DNA of 64,000 nucleotides from assembly GCF_017654315.1 (NCBI RefSeq), contig NZ_CP072203.1:2046001-2110000 (forward strand), written 5' to 3'. Under the pieces are notes generated by a model, which was given only the letters and a program-made list of their open reading frames with translations, was not told the DNA's origin and searched no databases. The stretch comes from Gordonia polyisoprenivorans (GTDB lineage Bacteria; Actinomycetota; Actinomycetes; Mycobacteriales; Mycobacteriaceae). Positions 8,880-18,405 of this stretch are shown here, piece by piece (the first letter of the stretch is position 1; each line of letters opens with the position of its first letter). Made by a program: the position numbers and the translations under genes.

Positions 8880-10148
8880 ATGCCGAACTCCGTCCTGTGG
8901 ATCTGCCTCGTTGCGGTGTGGCTCTTCGTGTTGGTGCCGATGGTGATCAAGGGTCGCCCGCAGACCAAGAAGACCACCGAGGTCGCCAAGGCGACCCGTC
9001 TCCTCCATCGTGGTGGCACCCGAACCCGCAGCACCCGGCGGCGGCGCGCGGCCGGTGCACACCCGCACGACCCGAGCTACGTCGCCGAACGCACGACCGC
9101 TCGTCGCTCGGCGGCCGCCGTTCTCGACGCCGAGGACGATGCCACCGAGGACAATGTTGCCGGTGACGGCGACACCGTCGATGGCGACGCCGAAGACTTG
9201 ACTGCACAAGCGGATTCGTCGGTTCACTCCGACGCCGACGAGGTGCTTACCGGTGACGTCGAGACCGACGAAGCCGACGACACCGAGGACGCAGTGGCCG
9301 AGAAGGTCACCATCACTCGTGTCGAGGTCGATGTCGTCGAGGTCGAGGTGGACCTGCTCGACGAGGACGAGGACGACGAACTCGACGACGAGTCGCAGTA
9401 CGAGGACGCCGAACTCGACGACGAGTACGACGATGACGAGAACGCCGAGTTCGACGATGACTACGACGAAGATGCCGAGTATGACGACGAGGACGCCGAG
9501 TACGAGGACGATCTCGACGGTGACTACGAGGATTCCGAGTACGACGAGTATGACGATGACGACTACGACGACGAACTAGATCTCGAGGACGAGGTCGACG
9601 AAGAACTCGAAGGTATCCGGAAGCGTCGGGAGGCAACACCTGCCGCGGCGAAGGAAACGGTTCCGGAGGTCAAGCAGGACAGGAAGTCTCGTCGTCGGAG
9701 TGCGTACACGATCGATGCGACCGGCGACGCGTTGCGCTACAAGGAGCGCCAGCGGGTCACCCTGGCACTCGCGGCAATGGTCATTGCGGCCATTGTCTGC
9801 GGTGTGCTGTTCGGCCAATATGGCTGGATCGCCACCGGGGTGTCGGGCGTGCTGTTCGTCGGATACCTGTTCTACTTGCGGCGAACCGTCAAGGCAGAGC
9901 AGCAGATTCGGGCCCAGCGCATCGCCCGCGCACGTCGCGCCGCGAAGGCCGACGCAGAGCGCGAGCGCCGCGAGATGCAGACGCCGGAGTTCGCTGCCGC
10001 CCCACCGCCGCCGCGGCTACGTCGTCCCGGTGGTGCGGTGGTCCTCGAGATCGACGACGAGGACCCGGTGTTCGACCATCTGCCGCCGTTCCAGCGGCGT
10101 CGCGTCATGCGCGAGGACGAGGACTTCCGGCAGGCCGCCGCCGGCTGA
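8880..10148 (+). CDS. sepX: Septation-associated membrane protein SepX/GlpR
   Basis: 422-aa membrane protein of the actinobacterial SepX/GlpR family, linked in Streptomyces to FtsZ-ring function (family knowledge). Residues 1-22 (MPNSVLWICLVAVWLFVLVPMVIKGR context) form one helix. A long region from about residue 85 to 245 is dominated by Asp and Glu with Tyr (DDEYDDDE-like runs), and two adjacent helices follow near residues 295-335 before a basic and proline-containing tail. ATG at 8880 follows AAAGGGAGAG. The acidic region is longer than I would expect for the family. The last 44 bp overlap the convergent downstream gene. Confidence 0.85.
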   Translation: MPNSVLWICLVAVWLFVLVPMVIKGRPQTKKTTEVAKATRLLHRGGTRTRSTRRRRAAGAHPHDPSYVAERTTARRSAAAVLDAEDDATEDNVAGDGDTVDGDAEDLTAQADSSVHSDADEVLTGDVETDEADDTEDAVAEKVTITRVEVDVVEVEVDLLDEDEDDELDDESQYEDAELDDEYDDDENAEFDDDYDEDAEYDDEDAEYEDDLDGDYEDSEYDEYDDDDYDDELDLEDEVDEELEGIRKRREATPAAAKETVPEVKQDRKSRRRSAYTIDATGDALRYKERQRVTLALAAMVIAAIVCGVLFGQYGWIATGVSGVLFVGYLFYLRRTVKAEQQIRAQRIARARRAAKADAERERREMQTPEFAAAPPPPRLRRPGGAVVLEIDDEDPVFDHLPPFQRRRVMREDEDFRQAAAG

Positions 10149-10875
10149 CATCCAGCGACTCCGGGTGCGCGACAATCCATTCGCGTCCCGACCGGACGGC
10201 GCGGCACAGCGCCAGCCGTTCCCCGATGTAGAGCGACGGCGCTCCCAGTAGCGGAACCCACGACAGCGTCGAGAACGGTCGGGGCGGCTGGGGGCGTCGA
10301 CTCATCTGTGCGTCGACCTTGCGCAGGATCTGCGCGATGTCCCACAGCAGACGCAGCGCCGATCGCTTCGAGGTTGCGTTCTCCGGGCCGACCGGTGTCA
10401 CCGACGCCGGGAGAGCGTCATCGGGGAGGTCGCGGTCGCACAGCACCGACGCGAGCAGGCGGATCTGCCACGCGCGATCGGTGACGCCGTACTCGCGGGC
10501 GATCGCGACGAGGACCGTGGCCTGATTGGCGAAGCCCAGCGGAGTTGCCAGGGGCAACACCTTGGCCCACGCGCCCAGTGCGCCGGGATAGGCGACGGCG
10601 ATGGTGTTGACGGTGCCGAGCCGACTGATCCACCAGTCGGCGCGGTCCTTCATCGACAGCTCCGTCCAGCCCTTGGTGCCCGGCCAGTCGGCGACGTCGA
10701 GCGCCTTGGCAACGGTGTGCTGGACTGCGGCGATCCCCGAATGGTCGCCCTCGTCGAAGGTGTGTGCCTTCAGTCCCAGCGGGTCCCGTTCGGCCAGCAC
10801 GTCGAGGAGCGGATCGATCACCGCGATCGCTGCGTCCAACGCTCTTGCCAACTGCTCATTCTTCATCTCGGCCAC
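10105..10875 (-). CDS. Conserved hypothetical protein
   Basis: 256-aa soluble protein, family not recognised. It is Ala/Leu-rich and probably helical, with no signal peptide or membrane segment. Phrases such as KGWTELSMKDRADWWISRLG and REYGVTDRAWQIRLLASVL may be useful for searching. The start is GTG at 10875 or ATG at 10866. Its 3' end overlaps sepX by 44 bp in convergent orientation. The tRNA-Ala gene lies about 105 bp beyond its start. Confidence 0.7.
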   Translation of the reverse strand: MAEMKNEQLARALDAAIAVIDPLLDVLAERDPLGLKAHTFDEGDHSGIAAVQHTVAKALDVADWPGTKGWTELSMKDRADWWISRLGTVNTIAVAYPGALGAWAKVLPLATPLGFANQATVLVAIAREYGVTDRAWQIRLLASVLCDRDLPDDALPASVTPVGPENATSKRSALRLLWDIAQILRKVDAQMSRRPQPPRPFSTLSWVPLLGAPSLYIGERLALCRAVRSGREWIVAHPESLDVSRRRPAGSPRPRA

Positions 10876-10981
10876 GAGGTGCAGGATAGCGGCACGAGGT
10901 CACGACACGGTGTGACCTGGCGTTTGTGAGGTGCGCGGGCGGTGCTGCTAGAGTGTCAACGGTCGGTTTCCGGACCGGCAC

Positions 10982-11054
10982 GGGGCTATGGCGCAGTTGG
11001 TAGCGCGACTCGTTCGCATCGAGTAGGTCAGGGGTTCGATTCCCCTTAGCTCCA
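10982..11054 (+). tRNA. tRNA-Ala (CGC)
   Basis: 73-nt cloverleaf: acceptor GGGGCTA pairs with TAGCTCC (one G-U), D-arm GCGC/GCGC, anticodon stem ACTCG/CGAGT around the loop TTCGCAT giving anticodon CGC, and T-arm AGGGG-TTCGATT-CCCCT. The CCA end is not encoded (TCCACT). It reads alanine codon GCG. Confidence 0.95.
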
Positions 11055-11119
11055 CTGAGATCTCGTTTGCAGGTCGGTCTGATTGTCGAAATGCGGCTCG
11101 GAGTCTGAGAGACTGAGGC

Positions 11120-11425
11120 ATGACCACCGCGATCCCGCTCGACGCTGAGGCGATCGCTGGTGTATGCGTCCGGTATGGCGTCAAGCGGTTACGCGTCTTC
11201 GGTTCGGTACTGACCAAGCGCTTCGATCCGGGCCGGAGCGATGTCGATTTCCTGGTCGAGTTCAAGAGCGGCCGCGAGAACGTGTTTCATGACTACTTTG
11301 ACCTCAAAGCGGCGCTTGAACAGATCGTCGGGCGTGATGTGGACTTGGTGGTGGCCAACGCGGTGAAGAATCCCTATGTCGCCAAGTCGATCTTCGACAG
11401 CGCTGAAGATGTCTACGCGGCCTGA
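11120..11425 (+). CDS. mntA: MNT-type minimal nucleotidyltransferase (MntA-like antitoxin)
   Basis: 101-aa protein of the polymerase-beta-like MNT group. The catalytic motif is present: RVFGSVLTKRF followed by SDVDFLVEF, giving GS and DxD, with a further Asp in RDVDLVV. In characterised MNT/HEPN pairs, MntA AMPylates a tyrosine next to the HepT active site and neutralises it. It overlaps the downstream HEPN gene by 17 bp, the usual gene order. It starts 65 bp after the tRNA-Ala gene. Confidence 0.88.
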   Translation: MTTAIPLDAEAIAGVCVRYGVKRLRVFGSVLTKRFDPGRSDVDFLVEFKSGRENVFHDYFDLKAALEQIVGRDVDLVVANAVKNPYVAKSIFDSAEDVYAA

Positions 11426-11780
11426 CAACAGCACAGCGGGATACATCTGGGACGCGTTGACCGCAGCGCAAAACGTTGGGCTGATCGTCGCCAATGTCCC
11501 GATTGAGCGTTACATCGGTGACTTGTTGGTGGAGTCTGCGACCGAACGTCAGATTGAGATCGTCGGGGAAGCCCTTCGCAACCTTCGGCGGGTTGATGAG
11601 GACCTGGCTGCACGAATACCGCACGTACACAAGATTATTGGCATGCGTAACGTCCTTGTGCATGGGTATGCCCAGGTAGACAGTTCCATCGTGTGGACAG
11701 CAGCGACGATGGACGTGTCGGACCTGATACCGGTACTGGAGGCACTGCTCAGCGAGTCAGAGAACGAGCTGGGGCAATAG
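11409..11780 (+). CDS. hepT: HEPN-domain toxin (HepT-like, DUF86)
   Basis: 123-aa HEPN protein, the presumed RNase toxin of the pair. The Rx4-HxY motif is seen as RNVLVHGY near residues 81-88, and YIGDLLVESATERQIEIVGEAL is the typical helical opening of DUF86 proteins. ATG at 11409 lies inside the end of mntA, implying translational coupling. Both genes appear intact. Expected activity is cleavage or trimming of RNA, blocked by AMPylation of the motif tyrosine; this is family knowledge, not shown here. Confidence 0.88.
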   Translation: MSTRPDNSTAGYIWDALTAAQNVGLIVANVPIERYIGDLLVESATERQIEIVGEALRNLRRVDEDLAARIPHVHKIIGMRNVLVHGYAQVDSSIVWTAATMDVSDLIPVLEALLSESENELGQ

Positions 11781-11884
11781 ACGACTTTCCCGGCGTCGCA
11801 GAGGCAAAACGAAGTCGGGGTGAGTGACCAGGAGCAGCAAGTGAAGAATCCAGTCGCATCGAGTAGCTCTGCGCGAGACCCGTC

Positions 11885-14614
11885 ATGTTCGTGATCCGGG
11901 ATCTCGGCGAGATGGTGGTCTGGCGGGATGGTGTCATTGTCAATCCTGGCGGCACCAAACCCCGGACGATTCTCGCGCTGCTGTGTGCTCACGCCGGGAG
12001 GCCGGTCCCCGCGTCTACGCTCATTGCCGAGGTGTGGGGCGCCGACGCCCCGGCAAAGACCCAGCGGGCGCTGGAATCGCAGATGTGGCGGTTGCGGAAA
12101 GCATTGGTACCGGAGGGCTTTCCGCCGGTGATCATCACCGAACGCGCCGGGTATCGGCTCGATCTCGCTGAGGTGTCGGTGGACTCGATCGATTTCGATG
12201 CCGCCGGCGTCGCGGTGCTCAGCGGTGCTGTGGTGGACCCGTCGGCACTCGACGCGGTGCTCTCGACGTGGCGCGGCGAGCCGTTCACCACGGCTGCGCC
12301 CTCCCCAGGCCTCGATCAGGCCCGTCGGCAGCTGGACGTCATCCGGACAGCGTTGCTGACCCGTCGGGCCGATCTGAGCGCGGAATCGGGTCAGCACCAT
12401 CGGGCGATCGACGAGGCCCAAGCATTGATCACCCGGGACCCGCTCGACGAGCACGCGTGGGCGCTGAAGATCGCGGCCCTCGCCGCGACCGGCCAACGCG
12501 CCGAGGCGTTCACCGCGTACCGCGACGCTCGCGAACTCCTCGCGACCGAACTCGGCGTCACCCCGGGAGACGAGATTCGTGCGGCTCATCGCCACGCTCT
12601 CGGCCAGCACAATAGGAGCGTCAGACGGCTCCATCTGCCGTCGCAACACACGTCGTTCGTTGGGCGCGCCGCCGAACTCGCCGAGACCGTGCGGTTGCTC
12701 GAATCGGAACGCGCCGTCTCGCTCGATGGCATCCCGGGTGTCGGCAAGACGCGCCTGGCGCTGGAAGCGGCACGGCGCGTTGCCGATTCGTTCGACGATG
12801 GCGTGTGGTTCATCGACCGGAGCACCGATGCGGGCGTGGCCGAGACCGTCCTCACCACGATGCGAATCCAGCCCGCGGCAGACTCCACCGCAGGTCTCGA
12901 TCAGGTGTGTGATCATCTGGCGACGATGTCAGTGCTACTTGTTCTCGACGGCCCCATGTCGTCCGAGGACGTCGACGTTGTCGACGCGATCCTGCAACGT
13001 TGCGCCGCAGTGACGATTCTCGGCTCGAGCGGACCAATGGGGGTACGGGGCGAGCGGGTGCTGACCGTGCACCCATTGACCGTCCACATCGGTCGCACCG
13101 GCGGCCCGTCACCCGCTCAGCAACTTCTCGTCGACCGTATCCGCGTTGCCCGTGGCGTCTTCGATCCCGACGCCGCCGACCTCGACGATCTCGACCGGAT
13201 CTGTACGGCGATGGGTGGATTGCCACTGGGTCTCGAACTCGCCGCGGCCCGGATGGCGACGTTCTCGGTGCGGGAAGTGGCCGACCAATTCGGAAGTGCG
13301 GTCCCCGAGCCGATCGACCGCGCTTTCCGGCTGGCCTACGAGTCCCTGGATGTCGGCCTGGCGCGCCGGTATCTCCGCCTCACCGCTCTGCGCAATCCGT
13401 TCACCTCGGCGCTGGCCGAAGCCGTGTGCGGCGCCGACGTCGCCGATGATCTGGCCGAACTCTGTCGCCGCTCGTTGTTGTGGCCCATCCGCGGTGACCG
13501 ACTCCGGCCGACCCGATTCACCATTCTCGACACGATCGCCGAGCACGCTCGAGTACTGGACCGACCAGCTGCACTCGAGGCGGTACGACGACGAGACCAC
13601 GCAGTCACCGCGATTCTGGCCACGACTCCGATGCACAGCACCGTGTCCTCGGCGCGAGACCTCGCCCGCGTCGACAATGATGTCTCCACGGTGCTCGCCT
13701 TTCTCGAGTCCGTGGTGAGCGACCCCGCTCGCCTCGACACCCACATCGACCTGATCGAACAGCTCGGCCCGTACTGGTACCTCCGCCGACGTCTCGCCGC
13801 CGGTATCCGCTTGCTCCGCATCGCATCCGAAACCTGTTCGCGGGGCAGGTGTTCGGCGCGTACGAGCGCGATGGTGACTGCCTGTTTCGGTGCAGCGTTG
13901 GCATTCAGTCAGCAGACTGCCGAAGCGCACCGGCATCTGACCGCACTGTCACCCGATGACCTCGACACGGCGATCGTCGTGGACGACCCGGACCCCGACG
14001 TCGGCTGCCGGCGCTTCGCCTTTCTCGCCCTGGCGAGTTGGACAGGTGACGACCACGCCCTGGCGAGCATCTTCGCACAGCGGGCTTGGGACGCACTGGC
14101 CACGGGTTCTCGCGAGGCAGCCATCGTGACCGCAACCAAAGCTCTGTGCGAGCTGACGGCCGGCAACGTGGCGGAAGGCACGCACCATGCCCACACCGCA
14201 CTCGCGCTCGGAGCCGAACTGGGCGATCCACTGGCCATCCATCTCGCGGCCGTGATGCTGGGTATCCGAGCTCTGATCAGCGGCGACACCCGCATGGGAC
14301 TTCGCTGGAATGACCAGGCGTTTCACGCGTACCTCGACGCCGGGGGCGTACAGATCTGTGACACGGTCGAACAGCGCGGCAACCACCTGGCCGCGGCCGG
14401 TGAGGTGAACCGCGCCGGCCGGGCGTTCGCGGTCGCACGCACCTACGCGCTGGACGCGGGCATGGAGTGGCCGCGCCATCCGTTCACGCACGACGCCATC
14501 CGCCGGTGCCGCGACGACGAGAACACGGCCTTCGACCAGGGGTGGCGCGCAGGTATTGCCGATGCTCGAGACGCACTCGTCATGGGTGATCACGAGCGCT
14601 TCGCCGGCATGTGA
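11885..14614 (+). CDS. SARP/AfsR-type transcriptional regulator with ATPase domain
   Basis: 909-aa multidomain regulator. Residues 1-95 form an OmpR-like winged helix (GTKPRTILALLCAHAGRPVP, ALESQMWRLRKAL). Residues ~100-245 are the bacterial transcriptional activation domain, ending ELLATELGVTPGDEIRAAHRHAL. An NB-ARC-like ATPase follows, with a Walker A GIPGVGKT at residues 282-289 and LGLELAAARMA near residue 455. The C-terminal ~400 residues are alpha-helical and TPR-like. This is the AfsR layout, often a pathway-specific or global activator of secondary metabolism. No biosynthetic core enzyme adjoins it; the hydrolase 88 bp downstream is the nearest possible target. Confidence 0.88.
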   Translation: MFVIRDLGEMVVWRDGVIVNPGGTKPRTILALLCAHAGRPVPASTLIAEVWGADAPAKTQRALESQMWRLRKALVPEGFPPVIITERAGYRLDLAEVSVDSIDFDAAGVAVLSGAVVDPSALDAVLSTWRGEPFTTAAPSPGLDQARRQLDVIRTALLTRRADLSAESGQHHRAIDEAQALITRDPLDEHAWALKIAALAATGQRAEAFTAYRDARELLATELGVTPGDEIRAAHRHALGQHNRSVRRLHLPSQHTSFVGRAAELAETVRLLESERAVSLDGIPGVGKTRLALEAARRVADSFDDGVWFIDRSTDAGVAETVLTTMRIQPAADSTAGLDQVCDHLATMSVLLVLDGPMSSEDVDVVDAILQRCAAVTILGSSGPMGVRGERVLTVHPLTVHIGRTGGPSPAQQLLVDRIRVARGVFDPDAADLDDLDRICTAMGGLPLGLELAAARMATFSVREVADQFGSAVPEPIDRAFRLAYESLDVGLARRYLRLTALRNPFTSALAEAVCGADVADDLAELCRRSLLWPIRGDRLRPTRFTILDTIAEHARVLDRPAALEAVRRRDHAVTAILATTPMHSTVSSARDLARVDNDVSTVLAFLESVVSDPARLDTHIDLIEQLGPYWYLRRRLAAGIRLLRIASETCSRGRCSARTSAMVTACFGAALAFSQQTAEAHRHLTALSPDDLDTAIVVDDPDPDVGCRRFAFLALASWTGDDHALASIFAQRAWDALATGSREAAIVTATKALCELTAGNVAEGTHHAHTALALGAELGDPLAIHLAAVMLGIRALISGDTRMGLRWNDQAFHAYLDAGGVQICDTVEQRGNHLAAAGEVNRAGRAFAVARTYALDAGMEWPRHPFTHDAIRRCRDDENTAFDQGWRAGIADARDALVMGDHERFAGM

Positions 14615-14702
14615 GCGTTTTGTGAGGACCGTACGGTCTTCTTGTCACATCACGACCAGGGTCGACGGACCTCGTGATTCGACATCCACCGTGGAGGTAC
14701 TC

Positions 14703-15953
14703 ATGACACAGCACCTGGCGATGTCCGACGAAGAGTTCGACGGACAGTTCAGTCGCACACTGCAGGCCGCGGCCGTCGGCGCCGCCGATCTCGGCGAAGC
14801 CCACGCCACCGCTGACCTGATCGGCGGAAGGTACAACACGCAACGCTGGTACACCCACTGGATGGCCCGCGCCGAATCGGCTCGGGAATCCGCCGAGACA
14901 GCACACGTCACCGGCCACCTCATCACCGCCCACCAGTCGTACCTTCGTGCCAGTGAGTACTACCGGCAGGCGTACTACTTCCTTCGTGCCGATCTCGACG
15001 ATCAGCGATTGCACGACGCCTATCACGCGCACTGCGACACCTTCCGTCACGCCATGGAACTGTTGCCGCACACCTCGGTGCCCATCGTCGCCGACGAGGT
15101 CGCGATTCCGTACGCCGACAATCGGTCCACGGTCGGCGGCCGCACCGACATTCACGCCTGGCTCTTCCGGCCGGTGACCGACCCGAATCGACTTTCTCCG
15201 ACCATCGTGATGCCCTGCGGATACGACTCCACCGCCGAATCGGGATGGATCTTCGCCCAAGGCGCGCTCGCGCGTGGGTACAACGTTCTCAGCGTGGAAG
15301 GACCAGGCCAGGGAGCGTCACTCTATCTGCACCGCATCTTCTTTCGACCGGACTACGAGCACGTCCTATCGCCGATCGTCGACTGGCTGAGCGCCGCACC
15401 AAGCGTCGACCCCCAACGGATCGTCGCCATGGGCCGTTCCTTCGCCGGGTATCTCATCCCACGTGCGGTCGCCTCCGAGCCCCGCATCGTCGCGATGATC
15501 TGCGACCCCGCCCAACCCGACATGGGGGCGAAGATCCCCGGTGGCTGGAAGGGCCGTATCGCGGCACCGCTCATGACGGTACTGAGCCGGGTCAGCCGGA
15601 AACGGGCCGACTTCTTCGGTGCACGCATGGCATCCCACGGAGTGCGTACCGTTGCCGACTACCTCGCGGAACTCAGGACCTACACTATGACTGATCGGGC
15701 CGCCGACATCGGTTGTCCCACACTGATCATGGAATCTCCCGGAGATCCTGTCGGTGGGCACGGTGCGGAGCTCTACAGTGCATTGGCCGTCGAACACAAG
15801 ACGATATGCACGCCCGTGGCGGGTACCGGCATCGCCGGACACTGCGGCGGCCGGGGGCAGAAAGCGTGGGACGCGGTCGTTTACGACTGGCTCGACGACT
15901 GTCTCGCAGGCGTCGATTCGGCAACCCTCGGCGCGTCCGGAGCACCACGATGA
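14703..15953 (+). CDS. Alpha/beta-hydrolase (FrsA/BAAT-like)
   Basis: 416-aa hydrolase. An N-terminal helical segment of about 130 residues precedes the core. The nucleophile elbow is AMGRSFAGY with Ser246; FRPVTDPNRLSPTIVMPCGYDSTAESGW marks the core opening and LIMESPGDPVGGHGAELY should hold the acid. The His is probably in GIAGHCGGRG near the end. ATG at 14703 follows GTGGAGGT. The plan resembles esterase-like enzymes such as FrsA or dienelactone-type hydrolases with a helical lid. The substrate is unknown. It follows the SARP gene on the same strand and converges with the PEP-utilising gene. Confidence 0.82.
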   Translation: MTQHLAMSDEEFDGQFSRTLQAAAVGAADLGEAHATADLIGGRYNTQRWYTHWMARAESARESAETAHVTGHLITAHQSYLRASEYYRQAYYFLRADLDDQRLHDAYHAHCDTFRHAMELLPHTSVPIVADEVAIPYADNRSTVGGRTDIHAWLFRPVTDPNRLSPTIVMPCGYDSTAESGWIFAQGALARGYNVLSVEGPGQGASLYLHRIFFRPDYEHVLSPIVDWLSAAPSVDPQRIVAMGRSFAGYLIPRAVASEPRIVAMICDPAQPDMGAKIPGGWKGRIAAPLMTVLSRVSRKRADFFGARMASHGVRTVADYLAELRTYTMTDRAADIGCPTLIMESPGDPVGGHGAELYSALAVEHKTICTPVAGTGIAGHCGGRGQKAWDAVVYDWLDDCLAGVDSATLGASGAPR

Positions 15954-16002
15954 TCTGTGAACCGTCCTCGACCGGGAACCTGGTGTGGGCCGGTTCATGA
16001 CG

Positions 16003-18405
16003 TCAAGGGTTCCTGATATCGCCAGGGTCGTCGTGATCGACCCGAACCACGACCCCGCGGTCCCCATCCACTCGCACTCGGTCACCGGTCCGGAGCAGGT
16101 GAGTGCCGACCAGGGTGTTCACGACGCAGGGTAAGCCGTATTCGCGGGCTACCACGGCGCCGTGGGAGACCGAACTCCCGATGTCGGTGACCAGAGCGGC
16201 GATCACGGTGAAATACGGCGTCCATCCGACGTCGGTGACCGGCGCGACGAGGATCTCCCCGGACCGGACATCACGCGCCTCACCGATCGTCTTCGCCACT
16301 CGCACTGTGCCTTCCACGACACCTCTGCTCGCCGGTCGACCCACGATCCGATCGTCGGCGACGTCACGTTCGGCGACGGTCAGGCGCGGGGACGGACGCC
16401 CGACCGAGACGTCGTCGAATTCGAGGGAGTCCTGAAACGCCAACGCTTCTCGTCGTCGGATGGCGCTCTGTACGAGGTCGGTGATGTCCTCGGCGTCGAC
16501 GACCCGCCGCAACTCGGCTCGGTCGAAGAAGAAGACGAGATCGGCGTCGGGGAGCCGTCCGCTCTCGGCGAGCACCTCGCCGAGATGGCGGTAGCCCCGC
16601 TTGAGTTGGTGGGCCATCAACGCCATCCGCGATTTCGTTTCCTCGCGTCCACGCGCGCCGCCCTGCGCCAGGCGTGCCAGGAGGCGAATCGTCGGCGAGG
16701 AGTGCTCGGGTGTCGGGGCGCGGCTCGGTTCCCGACCGGGCCGCTCGGTCGTCGATCGCACCATGACCTGCATCATCGTCCCCAGCCCGGCGGGATCGTC
16801 GGCCCAGGACGGGTCGCGCATGCACAGTTCGCGGTATCCGCGGTGGCCGTGGCGCTCCAGGAACTTCCGCAAGGCGACTCCCGCGTCCCCGGGCGCCGCC
16901 TGCAAGGCGGTGACCGCGTCTTCCGGTGTTGCGGAGAGGAATTCGTCGGCGATGGCTGTGTCGGCCGCGATCGTCTGCACGACCTCGTCGAGTTCGGCGA
17001 GCGTCTCGGCGCTCTCGACCCCCGATGCCCCTGACATGAGGCGGGCGGCCTGAGCTTTGCCCTCGTCCTCATCACGGCCGTCGGTGACCACCCGGCGAAC
17101 CATCACGCTCTCGAGGACATTGGCCGCGACGGCCGCGCGTGACGATGAACGGACGTGTGTGAGCGTGATGTCGCAGTACAACTGCACGCCGTCGTCCAAC
17201 TGCCGCAGCACGGCCCGTGGGTCCGAGCTGGTCGGAACACGGAAACCGGCGATGTCAGAAGGCATCCGGCGGATCGCCGGCCCCACCGTCAGCGCATGGG
17301 TGGTCAGCCTGATCGTGCTGCCGAGCTTGCGCAAGAATGGTTGTGCCGGTTTCGGTTCCAGCTCATCGACCACGCGGCCGCAGATCGAGGTCGAGAACTG
17401 TTCCAGCGAGTTCCCCAGAATCCCGGAACTCAGCGCCGTGCCCTCGGTGAGGTTGAGGAACATGTGGCCGTAGAAGTATCCGACCTGCAGCCACGGCGTG
17501 TGGTAACCCTCCTGTGCCCGCGCGACGACCTGAATCGTCTGCATCGCATAGTCGATCGCGAACCCGGACACCGATGCGGTCAACGGGCAGAACGCACCCG
17601 GCATCATCTCGCCGATGTTGCACCGCGTGTACACGTGGTCGGCGCCGGCGACGGGCGAGTCCATCTCGTTGAGATCACCCGGCAAGGTGGTGATCGGCCG
17701 GGCCTGCAGCCACCAGAGGTTGCCCGACCGGTCGATGGCCCACTCGAGGTCCATCGGCATACCCCATTCGTGTGCCGCGCGCAGCGCACCCGCCCTGATC
17801 AGGTCGATCTCCTGCGGTGACAACACCGGAGCGGCAACGTATTCCGCGACCACCGGTGCACCCTCCTTGTCGAGGACGAGGTGATCGGGAGCCGAGGTCC
17901 CGTCGACCAGCGACTCACCGAGTCCGGCGACGGCATCGATCACCATCAGGTCGCGGCGACCCGACGCCGGGTCCGCGGTGAACACCACTCCGGCGGCCCG
18001 CGCGTCGACCATTCGCTGAACGACCAGATTCATGGTTGCCGCGGTGTGACCGCTGTAGGCGGACGCGCGTGCGGAGTGCACCGAGGCGGCGCACGTGTGG
18101 ATGGCCTCGGTCAAGGCGTCGATGGAGTCGACGCCGAGCACGGTGTCGTATTGGCCGGCGAAGGACTGTTCGCTCCCGTCCTCCCCGGCCGCGGAGGACC
18201 GTACGGCCACCGGAGTCGTTCCGGCGGAGGCCATCTCGCCGAACCGGGCCGTCACGCGGTCGAGAGATCCGTCCACCGAGGCATCCGCGACCACGAAACC
18301 GACCGGGACGGGCAGCCCCAGAGCGCGCAGACGTGCAAGGCCGGCGGCCTTGCCGCCGTACCGGTCGTCGGTGATGTCGTCGAACTCGACGGTGGCCGCT
18401 GTCAT
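16003..18405 (-). CDS. PEP-utilising phosphotransferase, rifampicin-phosphotransferase/PpsA-like
   Basis: 800-aa enzyme of the PEP synthase group. The ATP-grasp N-terminus reads DRYGGKAAGLARLRALGLPVPVGFVV, with TPVAVRSSAAGEDGSEQSFAGQYDT and DLEWAIDRSGNLWWLQARPIT. The C-terminal swivelling domain carries the phospho-His in SHGAVVAREYGLPCVV (His748). The middle ~400 residues are where rifampicin phosphotransferases hold the substrate site. RPH proteins are about 865 aa, so the substrate domain here is shorter and the acceptor cannot be named. ATG at 18405 overlaps the stop of the LLM gene (ATGA), so both are co-translated. Confidence 0.8.
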   Translation of the reverse strand: MTAATVEFDDITDDRYGGKAAGLARLRALGLPVPVGFVVADASVDGSLDRVTARFGEMASAGTTPVAVRSSAAGEDGSEQSFAGQYDTVLGVDSIDALTEAIHTCAASVHSARASAYSGHTAATMNLVVQRMVDARAAGVVFTADPASGRRDLMVIDAVAGLGESLVDGTSAPDHLVLDKEGAPVVAEYVAAPVLSPQEIDLIRAGALRAAHEWGMPMDLEWAIDRSGNLWWLQARPITTLPGDLNEMDSPVAGADHVYTRCNIGEMMPGAFCPLTASVSGFAIDYAMQTIQVVARAQEGYHTPWLQVGYFYGHMFLNLTEGTALSSGILGNSLEQFSTSICGRVVDELEPKPAQPFLRKLGSTIRLTTHALTVGPAIRRMPSDIAGFRVPTSSDPRAVLRQLDDGVQLYCDITLTHVRSSSRAAVAANVLESVMVRRVVTDGRDEDEGKAQAARLMSGASGVESAETLAELDEVVQTIAADTAIADEFLSATPEDAVTALQAAPGDAGVALRKFLERHGHRGYRELCMRDPSWADDPAGLGTMMQVMVRSTTERPGREPSRAPTPEHSSPTIRLLARLAQGGARGREETKSRMALMAHQLKRGYRHLGEVLAESGRLPDADLVFFFDRAELRRVVDAEDITDLVQSAIRRREALAFQDSLEFDDVSVGRPSPRLTVAERDVADDRIVGRPASRGVVEGTVRVAKTIGEARDVRSGEILVAPVTDVGWTPYFTVIAALVTDIGSSVSHGAVVAREYGLPCVVNTLVGTHLLRTGDRVRVDGDRGVVVRVDHDDPGDIRNP

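Noticed and set aside
10982..11054. tRNA-Ala as attachment site of an integrated island with a duplicated 3' end
   Set aside because: No second copy of the tRNA 3' end was found in the window and no integrase gene is present.
16003..18405. Naming the enzyme rifampicin phosphotransferase outright
   Set aside because: The fold and phospho-His motif agree, but it is about 65 residues shorter and the substrate domain could not be matched.
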